The notes under the pieces are model-generated. The model saw only the letters and a list, made by a program, of their open reading frames with translations. It was not told where the DNA came from and did not search any database. A DNA stretch of 9,946 nt. Source: CAYNWK01 sp964400875 (GTDB taxonomy: Bacteria; Chloroflexota; Anaerolineae; Anaerolineales; UBA4823). Position 1 is the stretch's first letter. Each line of letters begins with the position of its first letter. Of the stretch, positions 1 through 5,501 are shown one piece after another. A program made the translations under genes and the position numbers. The stretch lies in assembly GCA_964400875.1 (NCBI GenBank), contig CAYNWK010000158.1:1-9946 (forward strand), in the 5' to 3' direction.

Positions 1-2
1 GG

Positions 3-80
3 TTCCGCTTAACTCCGCTACTCCACAAAAAAGAATTTCCAGTTGCTCGGTTTTCGTTGACTGAATTCCAGAGTGCTTAA
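3..80 (+). CDS. Possible C-terminal end of an unrecognised protein, truncated by the window edge
   Basis: An open frame runs in from the left edge and ends at TAA (78-80). The 25 visible residues read like an ordinary protein tail (FRLTPLLHKKEFPV, then ARFSLTEFQSA). I do not recognise the family, and the fragment is too short to prove that it is coded. The stop overlaps an ATG (TAATG at 78-82), but that ATG opens only an 11-codon frame. The next open stretch in the same frame starts immediately after this stop, so one gene interrupted by a nonsense codon is an alternative reading. Confidence 0.25.
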   Translation, partial: FRLTPLLHKKEFPVARFSLTEFQSA

Positions 81-269
81 TGCTTACTTTCGAGTCTGCT
101 GACAATCGAGCATAAACGACAAGAGATCTTTTCGCGCTGTACCTACCATCTAGAGAAATGGTACTGGGAGAAGGTTAAAGAAGAGTTGGATTGGGAAGAT
201 GAGGTAACCCAGGAGCTACAGGCCGAAACCAACCCGGTTCCGGAAGTTGAGATCGCTGCAGCGGACTGA
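81..269 (+). pseudogene. Unrecognised reading frame without a usable start codon, possibly a gene remnant
   Basis: The frame is open for 62 codons and ends at TGA (267-269). Its product is charged and acidic towards the end (EKWYWEKVKEELDWEDEV, then a Pro/Glu-rich tail ending EIAAAD), and looks more like coded protein than chance. No ATG, GTG or TTG lies in frame; only CTG codons (96 and 99) could start it. An ATG at 80 in the neighbouring frame (MLTFESADNRA, then stop) could join it only through a frameshift near 108-113. A strong hairpin 16 nt after the stop supports a real gene end here. Possible explanations are a pseudogene, a frameshifted gene, or continuation of the frame before 80 through its stop. 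The function is unknown. Confidence 0.35.
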
Positions 270-285
270 ACTCAATTAAACAAGA

Positions 286-317
286 CGACAGCCATGCGTC
301 AGGAAGCATGGCTGTCG
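286..317 (+). terminator. Hairpin, probable terminator of the left-edge gene
   Basis: A perfect 12-bp inverted repeat, CGACAGCCATGC (286-297) and GCATGGCTGTCG (306-317), encloses an 8-nt loop. It begins 16 nt after the TGA at 267-269. No clear T-run follows (GATGATTCTAG), so it may act as a factor-dependent or 3'-stabilising hairpin rather than a classic intrinsic terminator. Confidence 0.6.
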
Positions 318-451
318 GATGATTCTAGCCGATTCAGGTTATCTGTGCATCTCGCTCGACCGCTGAACCACTCCTGAGCAATTAGAAGAGGATCGGCTTG
401 CTTTGGTCATTACCGTCGAACGAGAAACGCCTTAACCTGCCAATTACCGGA
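318..451. other. Intergenic stretch with no supported gene
   Basis: This stretch lies between the left-edge hairpin and the 3' end of the 64-aa gene. A widely spaced 7-bp inverted repeat (AGCCGAT 327-333, ATCGGCT 392-398) and a D-arm-like stretch on the - strand are present, but they do not make a foldable tRNA. There is no clear terminator for the - strand gene ending at 452. Confidence 0.4.
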
Positions 452-646
452 TTACTTTTTCTTGAGAACTGGGAGCCCGTTCGCTGTTTCGGAGACTTGG
501 TACCCATCGGGAACCTTGTCCAAAGCGCCGTCCTTCACCTCTTTGGCAAAAAAGAACAAGCGCGTCTCCTTGCCGGACTTCAGGGTCCGGCTTTTCGCAT
601 GCAAATAGTAGGTAGTGCCTTTCGAATTCTTGTAGCTAAAAGCCAT
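452..646 (-). CDS. Conserved 64-aa small protein of unknown function
   Basis: This is a complete small gene of 64 codons. The product begins MAFSYKNSKGTTYYLHAK and ends NGLPVLKKK. The pattern (YKNSKG-TYYLH, then a basic strand, FFFAKEVKDGALD, V-P-GY-V-E, GLPVLKK) matches a family of hypothetical small proteins I recall as common in diverse bacteria; no function is established for it that I know of. It has no cysteines, signal peptide or membrane segment and looks like a small basic beta-rich cytosolic protein. The start is firm: ATG at 646-644 has a strong SD, GGAAGGAGT, 5-6 nt upstream (660-652). A promoter is visible at 773-745. The gene diverges from the fmdB-type gene. Identification as a real gene is confident; its role is unknown. 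Confidence 0.85.
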   Translation of the reverse strand: MAFSYKNSKGTTYYLHAKSRTLKSGKETRLFFFAKEVKDGALDKVPDGYQVSETANGLPVLKKK

Positions 647-741
647 AGTAAACTCCTTCCTTCAAGTTTTGTTTGATACCTAAAAGATAGTGTACGGAGA
701 TCTTCTGCCTCCTCCTCCCTTTTGCTCAGGCTTCTGTCTGA

Positions 742-769
742 TTTACTATACACTGATTATCGCTACAAT
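742..769 (+). promoter_or_regulatory. Weak candidate promoter for the fmdB-type gene
   Basis: TTTACT (742-747), a 16-nt spacer and TACAAT (764-769) on the + strand would give a leader of about 135 nt to the ATG at 912. It overlaps the opposing promoter at 773-745, so the two would compete. The -35 matches the consensus at four of six positions. The leader contains a CGTCG-N7-CGACG inverted repeat (858-874). Confidence 0.25.
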
Positions 770-773
770 GCAA
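745..773 (-). promoter_or_regulatory. Sigma70-type promoter for the 64-aa gene
   Basis: Read on the - strand: -35 TTGCAT (773-768), a 17-nt spacer and -10 TATAGT (750-745). The predicted transcription start is near 738, giving a leader of about 90 nt that contains a purine-rich GGGAGGAGGAGG stretch (about 719-708) upstream of the true SD. Confidence 0.5.
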
Positions 774-911
774 TATCAGATTTTTCCCTGGTTTTCGTAA
801 TAGCAGGAGAATTGGTCTATTTGTAACCTTTTCAACTGTTTCGCATCTAAATTAATGCGTCGTTCAATTCGACGAGATTATCGCGAAATACTCATCGGAG
901 GTCCTGGATAC

Positions 912-1121
912 ATGCCTATTTTTGAATTTGTATGCGATAACTGCGGTGAAGCGTTCGAAGAACTTCTGCGTTCCTCAAGCGTTATCGGTGAAGTGATCTG
1001 TCCAAGCTGCCACAGTGAGCAGGTGAAGAAGAAGATCTCGACCTTCGCATCGAAGACTACCGGAGCATCCAGCGGGGCAAATAGTTTTTCAACAGCCGCT
1101 TGCAGCACTGGAAGTGTTTGA
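912..1121 (+). CDS. FmdB-family zinc-ribbon protein
   Basis: A 69-aa protein of the FmdB/CxxC_CxxC_SSSS putative regulatory family. The N-terminus MPIFEFVCDNCGEAFEELL is typical, with four zinc-ligand cysteines as C8-x2-C11 and C30-x2-C33, followed by a Ser/Thr/Ala/Gly-rich tail with one more cysteine (C64). The family was named from a putative regulator in a methylotroph formamidase/amidase cluster, but its biochemical role is poorly known; zinc binding is inferred from the cysteines. The ATG at 912 is chosen over an in-frame ATG at 855 because family members begin MP-YEY/F and GGAGG (897-901) lies 10 nt upstream. The gene stands alone, with a hairpin 14 nt after the stop and kynureninase converging on it. 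Confidence 0.85.
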   Translation: MPIFEFVCDNCGEAFEELLRSSSVIGEVICPSCHSEQVKKKISTFASKTTGASSGANSFSTAACSTGSV

Positions 1122-1135
1122 GGGCTTTGACATTC

Positions 1136-1154
1136 GACCGGCCGTGCGCCGGTC
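1136..1154. terminator. Hairpin between convergent fmdB-type gene and kynU
   Basis: GACCGGC (1136-1142) and GCCGGTC (1148-1154) form a perfect 7-bp stem with a 5-nt loop. On the + strand it is followed by TCAGCAAAATTTTATC, modestly T-rich, fitting termination of the fmdB-type gene. It lies 62 nt beyond the kynU stop on the other strand and could serve both. Confidence 0.5.
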
Positions 1155-1216
1155 TCAGCAAAATTTTATCGCCTTTCCTACGATTCGACCTTCTTAAGGA
1201 CTACGAACAAAGTAAT

Positions 1217-2500
1217 TCAGGTGACCGCCAGGCGATCAAGCGGATAGGTGGTATAGATTTTCTCATCTACAATCGTCTTGATGCGTTCTATCGCACGGTG
1301 GATATCCGCATAGGTGTTATAGAGCGGCGCAATTCCCAGGCGAAGGTTATCCGGAGCGCGAAAATCCGGGATGACACGGACAGCCGGAGGGGGCGATTCG
1401 ATCAACGCCCGTTTGATGCGATACCCCTCCGGGTGGCGCAGGGAAACGTGAGAACCCCGCAAAGATGCCTGTCGCGGTGAACCTAAGCTGAATCCGAGCG
1501 GGATCAACCATTGATCGGCAAGGTAGATCAGGTATTCCGATTGGCGAATGCTTTTTTCCCGTATGCGTTCCATCCCAGCCGACAACAGCAGGTCGACGCC
1601 GGGTTCGATAGCCTTTAAGGAGAGCATTGGCGGGGTACCTACTCTAAATCGAGAGATGCCCTCAGCCGGCTCGAATGCGAGGTCGAATTCAAACGGATTC
1701 TGTGAAGCAAACCAGCCCCACATCGGCTGAAGCAACTGATTTTGAAGTTCTTGTCGAACGTAGAGGAACGCCGGCGCCCCAGGCCCACCGTTGAGGTACT
1801 TATAGGTGCAGCCGACTGCCAGATCGACATCTGTGGCGTTCAAACTCAGCGGCACCGCGCCCACGGAATGGCTCAGATCCCACAGCATCAAGGCGCCGGC
1901 TGAATGCGCCAACCTGGTGACAGCAGCCATATCATACATGAAAGCACTTTTGAATGCGACGTGAGTCAAGCTGACTAAGGCGGTATCTTCATCAATGGCG
2001 GCACTTAAAGCGTCCAGGTCAATATGAACGCCATCATGAGAGGGAATCAATTCAAGCCGGAACTTGCCATCGAACAGATCGCTGATCCCCTGCAAGATAT
2101 AGAGATCCGACGGAAAATTGAAGGCATCGCTGATTATCTTAGACCTTCCAGGGCGCGCTCGCAGCGCGGCGACAGCCAGCTTGAACAGGTTGATCGAGGT
2201 CGCTTCGGTAACAAGAACCTCCTCAGGCCTCGCGCCGATCAACCGGGCAACTTTCTCACCTAATTCTGCTGGAGTATCAATCCAACCATCGTTCCATACA
2301 CGAATGAGGCGCTGACCCCAGGAGTCTTCAACGGCGGAACGCATCAGGTCAACGGTTTTCTTAGGCAATCTTCCCAAGGAATTCCCGTCCAAATAGATTA
2401 GATCGTCATCGGCGATCACAAATTCATCTCGCAAACCAGCCAACGCTTCCCGGCTGTCCAAAGTCTCGGCCAGACTGAAATCTGTCGTTGCAAAATTCAT
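1217..2500 (-). CDS. kynU: Kynureninase (L-kynurenine hydrolase)
   Basis: A PLP enzyme that cleaves kynurenine (and 3-hydroxykynurenine) to anthranilate (or 3-hydroxyanthranilate) plus alanine in tryptophan degradation or quinolinate/NAD synthesis; cytosolic. From the chosen start it is 427 aa, the usual family length. Diagnostic stretches are YLDGNSLG (36-43), WDLSHSVG (207-214, with the PLP-binding Asp), GCTYKYLNGGPG with the Schiff-base Lys at 234, and FRVGTPP (285-291). The frame stays open upstream to 2680, but that part overlaps the preceding gene and does not resemble the family. ATG at 2500 has GGAG 9 nt upstream and matches the expected N-terminus; ATG at 2557 would overlap the hydrolase by 14 nt. 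It follows the SGNH hydrolase by 43 nt, so cotranscription is likely. No other kynurenine-pathway gene is visible nearby. Confidence 0.93.
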   Translation of the reverse strand: MNFATTDFSLAETLDSREALAGLRDEFVIADDDLIYLDGNSLGRLPKKTVDLMRSAVEDSWGQRLIRVWNDGWIDTPAELGEKVARLIGARPEEVLVTEATSINLFKLAVAALRARPGRSKIISDAFNFPSDLYILQGISDLFDGKFRLELIPSHDGVHIDLDALSAAIDEDTALVSLTHVAFKSAFMYDMAAVTRLAHSAGALMLWDLSHSVGAVPLSLNATDVDLAVGCTYKYLNGGPGAPAFLYVRQELQNQLLQPMWGWFASQNPFEFDLAFEPAEGISRFRVGTPPMLSLKAIEPGVDLLLSAGMERIREKSIRQSEYLIYLADQWLIPLGFSLGSPRQASLRGSHVSLRHPEGYRIKRALIESPPPAVRVIPDFRAPDNLRLGIAPLYNTYADIHRAIERIKTIVDEKIYTTYPLDRLAVT

Positions 2501-2543
2501 CCGCCCAATCTCCAAAATTCGTTGTTTACGACCGAAAGAATGT

Positions 2544-3152
2544 TCACTTCTCTCCATCCAGGATGCGGTTAGCAACAGGCAGAATGCGATCCACCCAGGC
2601 AGCGTACATCGCCCCGGATGGGTGTAGGCCATCGTCAGCCAGCATCGCAAGATCGCTCGCTGCCTGCCTGTACAGCGCACTGATATCGACGTAGCTCGCG
2701 CCTGATGATTGCGCCAAGTCTTTTTTTACCCGGTTAAACTGGTCGATCTCCTTCGCGATTTTCGCTGCTTCACGTCCGTCGGCAAAAGGCGTCACACTCC
2801 AATCCGGGATCGAGACGACAATGACGTTGGAGGCGTGACGATCGGCCAAATTAATAGCCAACATCAAAAGGTCGGCAAATTCCAACCGAAAATTCTCCAA
2901 GGATCGCCCGCGGTACTGATTATTGACGCCTATTTGTAAAGAAACCAATGCATAGGGGCATCTCAGGTCCGCCAATTCGATTCCGTCAATCAACTCATCC
3001 GTCGTCCAGCCGTTTTGGGCTATGATCTCGGGATCGTCGAGTGTATAGCCCATGGATCTCAATGCGCCGACCAACAAAACGGGCCAACGTTCCTTATTCA
3101 AGACCCCAGCTCCAATTGTGTAAGAATCGCCCAGGGCTAGATACGTATTCAA
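2544..3152 (-). CDS. GDSL/SGNH-type hydrolase (esterase/lipase family)
   Basis: A 202-aa serine hydrolase of the SGNH fold. Block I is LALGDSYTIGAG with nucleophile Ser10; block II is probably the NGWT stretch (Gly48); block III is QIGVNNQYRG (75-78, GVNN in place of GxND, keeping an oxyanion-hole Asn); block V is DDGLHPSG with Asp174 and His177 completing the triad. There is no signal peptide, so it is probably cytosolic. Close relatives are annotated as lysophospholipase, acyl-CoA thioesterase or acylhydrolase; the substrate cannot be told from sequence. The start is TTG (3152-3150), supported by GGAG five bases upstream and by the conserved motif beginning five residues in. It is the first gene of a probable two-gene unit with kynU, which suggests (inference only) hydrolysis of an ester or amide related to kynurenine metabolism. 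Confidence 0.88.
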   Translation of the reverse strand: MNTYLALGDSYTIGAGVLNKERWPVLLVGALRSMGYTLDDPEIIAQNGWTTDELIDGIELADLRCPYALVSLQIGVNNQYRGRSLENFRLEFADLLMLAINLADRHASNVIVVSIPDWSVTPFADGREAAKIAKEIDQFNRVKKDLAQSSGASYVDISALYRQAASDLAMLADDGLHPSGAMYAAWVDRILPVANRILDGEK

Positions 3153-3364
3153 CTAAACTCCAGGTGGAATTAATTCGGGTTTACGTGTGGTAGGTTTAAT
3201 GCAATTATGCGATCGAGCCAAGTAATTTTACTCCAGCGGAGTTATCTCTGGCAGTGTTGGCTTCGTTTATCCCTTTCTAAGGGCATTCCAACGAGATTCA
3301 AACGTTGAGCATTTAGAATATGTTAACAGCTATTATTCGATCATAATTTCACTTGGAGGATAGC
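3153..3364. promoter_or_regulatory. Divergent intergenic region between SGNH hydrolase and thioredoxin
   Basis: This region must carry promoters in both directions. For the thioredoxin, TATTAT (3331-3336) is a plausible -10 with TTGAGC (3305-3310) upstream, but the 20-nt spacing is long. A short hairpin ACTCC-AGC-GGAGT lies at about 3230-3242. No convincing -35/-10 pair is visible for the - strand unit. Both flanking genes use TTG start codons. Confidence 0.3.
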
Positions 3365-4093
3365 TTGCCGCGTATATTCGATACACCCATTATCACGAAC
3401 GATCAAAGCCTCGACAAGGTGCTGGCAGCCGGGCTACCGGTATTAATGGCATTCTTCGAAGGCGCCCCAACCCGACGATGGGAGGATGCTTTGCGCGAGA
3501 GCGCAGAGCAGCACGCCGGGGAATTATTGGTCGTGAAGATCGACGTTGGCGACAACCCCAAGGCGCGATCACGCTTCCAAATCGGAAGAACCCCAGCGAT
3601 TGCGGACTTCCGTGACAGTAAGGCGCTTGCCATAAGCGAAGGCCTGGTGCCAGCTGATCTACAAGGACATATCGCTTACTTGTTGGGCAAAGGTCCGAAA
3701 CCGGAAAGTAAAACCCCAATGCAGAAAACGAGCACCTCTACAGATGCTTCGAGTCACAGTGCAGCAGGATACCCGCGCAAGGTGACCGACACTACGTTCG
3801 AAAAAGAGGTGCTTGGTTCACCCAAGCCCGTCCTGGTTGACTTTTGGGCGGCCTGGTGCGGCCCTTGCAAGATGGTAGAACCGGTTGTCGAGAAATTAGC
3901 CCAGGAATACCCCGATCGCTTGCGGGTCGCCAAAGTTAACGTCGATGAAAACCCGTTTATCTCCCAACGCTACGGCGTACGCAGCATACCGACGATGATG
4001 GTAGTCAAGGATGGGCGCGTCGTCGATCAATGGGTCGGCGCTCAACCGGAAGGTGTGATTCTCGCCCGCCTGCGCCCACATTTGAACGGGTAA
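3365..4093 (+). CDS. Two-fold thioredoxin: degenerate N-terminal fold plus active C-terminal thioredoxin
   Basis: A thiol-disulfide oxidoreductase of 242 aa, about twice the length of a plain thioredoxin. The C-terminal half (about 138-242) is a canonical thioredoxin: VLVDFWAAWCGPCKM with the WCGPC redox site at 164-168 and cis-Pro209 in RSIPTMMV. The N-terminal half (about 5-110) keeps the thioredoxin pattern (PVLMAFFEG, VVKIDVGDNP, FQIGRTPAI with cis-Pro77, then a final helix), but the CxxC position reads APTRRW with no cysteine. The two are joined by a polar Ser/Thr/Lys linker (about 111-135). No signal peptide, so cytosolic. The start is TTG at 3365 with GGAGGA four bases upstream; the earlier in-frame TTG at 3353 overlaps that SD. 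The second domain should reduce client disulfides; the first probably binds or orients them (inference). Confidence 0.9.
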   Translation: MPRIFDTPIITNDQSLDKVLAAGLPVLMAFFEGAPTRRWEDALRESAEQHAGELLVVKIDVGDNPKARSRFQIGRTPAIADFRDSKALAISEGLVPADLQGHIAYLLGKGPKPESKTPMQKTSTSTDASSHSAAGYPRKVTDTTFEKEVLGSPKPVLVDFWAAWCGPCKMVEPVVEKLAQEYPDRLRVAKVNVDENPFISQRYGVRSIPTMMVVKDGRVVDQWVGAQPEGVILARLRPHLNG

Positions 4094-4102
4094 ACTACCC
4101 TC

Positions 4103-4483
4103 TTAACTGTGGGCGATCACATTGAAATCCAAGCGATCGCCCACAGTGATTTGTTCTAAATATTCGGGGGAAGACTCAATAACGTACTGGGCCGGCGTAG
4201 GGGAGGCGTAATAGGGTCTCCAGGGCTTGGCCAGTTGCACGCTTGTCACGTCGCCGTGACTGTTGACCCAGACTGCCGCGATAGGAAAGAAGACAAAGAA
4301 CATGTGAATGGAGGTACCGGCGATACTTTCGCGGTGGTGTGCCAGGATAAGCGCTTCCCTGGAGTTCAATCCGCGGCGAAACTGCAGCCCACGCAGCCGG
4401 CACCACCAGCTACTGCACCAGCGAGCCGAAGCAAGCATAACCTCACCGGTATCCTTATCTACGACATCTACGAAAGCAGCCAT
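4103..4483 (-). CDS. DUF192 family protein
   Basis: A 126-aa protein of the DUF192 family (Pfam PF02643), small beta-barrel proteins of unknown biochemical role found in bacteria and archaea. Family signatures in order are a partner-strand start (VDVVDKDTGEVMLASARW), LRGLQFRRGL (31-40), SIHMFFVFFPIAAVWVNSHG (58-77), PWRPYYASP and VGDRLDF near the end. Many relatives have a signal peptide or lipobox; none is seen here, so a cytosolic location is inferred. ATG at 4483 begins the conserved pattern, but no clear SD precedes it. It converges on the thioredoxin gene with only 9 nt between the two stop codons, and its last codons form the arms of a strong inverted repeat. Confidence 0.87.
   Translation of the reverse strand: MAAFVDVVDKDTGEVMLASARWCSSWWCRLRGLQFRRGLNSREALILAHHRESIAGTSIHMFFVFFPIAAVWVNSHGDVTSVQLAKPWRPYYASPTPAQYVIESSPEYLEQITVGDRLDFNVIAHS
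4106..4147. terminator. Bidirectional hairpin inside the DUF192 3' coding end
   Basis: A perfect 13-bp inverted repeat: ACTGTGGGCGATC (4106-4118) and GATCGCCCACAGT (4135-4147), with a 16-nt loop. It starts 12 nt after the thioredoxin stop and is followed on the + strand by T-rich GATTTGTTCTAAATATTC, so it fits a terminator for the thioredoxin. It lies wholly within the last 14 sense codons of the DUF192 gene, encoding TVGD and VIAHS. Confidence 0.6.
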
Positions 4484-4502
4484 TGTAATGACATGGGGGC
4501 AA

Positions 4503-4530
4503 ATCGTAATTTAGACACAAAACCCTGCAA
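4503..4530 (-). promoter_or_regulatory. Weak candidate promoter for the DUF192 gene
   Basis: On the - strand: TTGCAG (4530-4525), a 16-nt spacer and TACGAT (4508-4503). The predicted transcript start is about 12-14 nt upstream of the ATG at 4483, leaving little room for an SD, in agreement with none being visible. Confidence 0.25.
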
Positions 4531-4566
4531 TCAATCGGCCTAACAAAAACATTCGTTATCAAGACA

Positions 4567-4635
4567 TTCTATCGTGTTCTACAGCGAAATCCTGATAGAA
4601 CCATAAGCTGTTGCGAGTTTATTTCCTTCTATAAT
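4567..4635 (+). promoter_or_regulatory. Upstream region of the kinase gene: -10 box and inverted repeat
   Basis: TATAAT (4630-4635) is a consensus -10. The -35 is weak: TTGCGA at 4611-4616 is only 13 nt away, and nothing better sits at 17 nt. Upstream is an inverted repeat, TTCTATC (4567-4573) and GATAGAA (4594-4600), with a 20-nt gap, a possible regulator-binding site. The predicted leader to the kinase ATG is about 97 nt. Confidence 0.4.
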
Positions 4636-4691
4636 CCATTGTAGTAGAAATTAAGCTAATCGAGAGGCAGGAATCGTCTTACAACCGTTTT

Positions 4692-4742
4692 ATGTCTTTA
4701 AATGTCAAATCATTGAACACGCAAAAACGATCCTACCGATGA
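4692..4742 (+). CDS. Possible 16-codon leader ORF overlapping the kinase start
   Basis: ATG (4692) opens a short frame, MSLNVKSLNTQKRSYR, ending TGA (4740-4742), which overlaps the kinase start as ATGA (4739-4742). It is basic and polar and resembles no known leader peptide. No SD precedes it at normal distance (AGGCAGG at 4665-4671 is about 20 nt away). The kinase start also lacks an SD, so translational coupling through this overlap is possible. It may equally be chance. Confidence 0.2.
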   Translation: MSLNVKSLNTQKRSYR

Positions 4743-5491
4743 TGGGAGAGCACTACGGAAAATCGTCCGGCGAGGCACGAGAGCGAGACCAATTCGCCTT
4801 TCTTGCCCAGGCCGTCCACGAGCTGCGTTCCCCTATTGCCATGCTCACCTGCTACGCAGAACTTTTGGCCGACCCATATTTTCGTAATGACGAGGAAAAG
4901 CTCGATGAGATTTTACAAACCATTACGAAGCAAGGTCGGCAGATCAGTCAAATGGTGGAGTCCATCGACGTTGCAGCGCGCGTAGAAGAGGAACAAAGGA
5001 ATCCGATCAACAACCCCATCCCATTCCAGCCTTTTATCGCCGAGATCGTCGCGGGAGCAAAACAAAATGCCTGCCGAGAGATCGAACTGGACGATCAAGC
5101 GGGCCCAATCGAGATCTTCGGAAATCCACTCCGTTTGCGTTATGCGCTGCTTGCGTTGATCGATAACGCCAGTAAATTTACCCCGGATGATAAACCAGTA
5201 CGGGTGGGCGTACAGCTTACCCATGCAAGGAAACACGTCAAGATTTCGGTGATGGATCAAGGAATTGGCATCGCGTCGCAGGAAATGAAAGTTTTATTCA
5301 CCCGCTTCGGCCGAATTAAAAACGAGCAGACAAAAGGAATACCCGGGAGTGGTTTGGGACTATTCATCGTCAGACGCATCATCCAGCAGCACAGCGGGGA
5401 GATCACCGTAATCTCAAGACGCGGGAAAGGATCTACATTTATCGTCAACCTGCCGGTTCCTCAAATCAACCGTCCCGATATGGGACAATAA
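4739..5491 (+). CDS. Soluble histidine kinase (HisKA + HATPase_c), no recognisable sensor domain
   Basis: A 250-aa sensor-kinase core. The dimerisation/phosphoacceptor domain (about 18-80) carries FLAQAVHELRSP with the acceptor His27 (HELRSP for the usual HELRTP). The ATP-binding domain (about 95-242) has the N box LIDNASKFTP (Asn143), G1 box DQGIGI (173-178), FTRFGR, and G2 box GSGLGL (203-208). All catalytic boxes are intact. There is no membrane segment, PAS, GAF or HAMP domain; only about 17 residues precede the His region, so the signal must come from a partner or from the kinase core. ATG at 4739 (or the next codon at 4742) is the first usable start; no SD is present and the frame is open back to 4655 without ATG, GTG or TTG. 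The response regulator starts 10 nt after the stop, so the two form one operon. Confidence 0.93.
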   Translation: MMGEHYGKSSGEARERDQFAFLAQAVHELRSPIAMLTCYAELLADPYFRNDEEKLDEILQTITKQGRQISQMVESIDVAARVEEEQRNPINNPIPFQPFIAEIVAGAKQNACREIELDDQAGPIEIFGNPLRLRYALLALIDNASKFTPDDKPVRVGVQLTHARKHVKISVMDQGIGIASQEMKVLFTRFGRIKNEQTKGIPGSGLGLFIVRRIIQQHSGEITVISRRGKGSTFIVNLPVPQINRPDMGQ

Positions 5492-5501
5492 CAGGCGATT
5501 C

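Noticed and set aside
327..398. tRNA-like segment on the - strand (a GTTC...GAGC D-arm-like stretch and flanking AGCCGAT/ATCGGCT)
   Set aside because: No 5-bp anticodon stem or proper T-arm can be formed at the right distances, so it is not a tRNA.
1100..1480. 126-codon + strand frame running through the fmdB-type 3' end into kynU
   Set aside because: It is antisense to the well-supported kynureninase and has no family resemblance; it is a shadow frame.
2501..2680. N-terminal extension of kynureninase (60 codons upstream in frame)
   Set aside because: It overlaps the SGNH hydrolase coding end, has a composition unlike kynureninase, and the family N-terminus and length fit the ATG at 2500.
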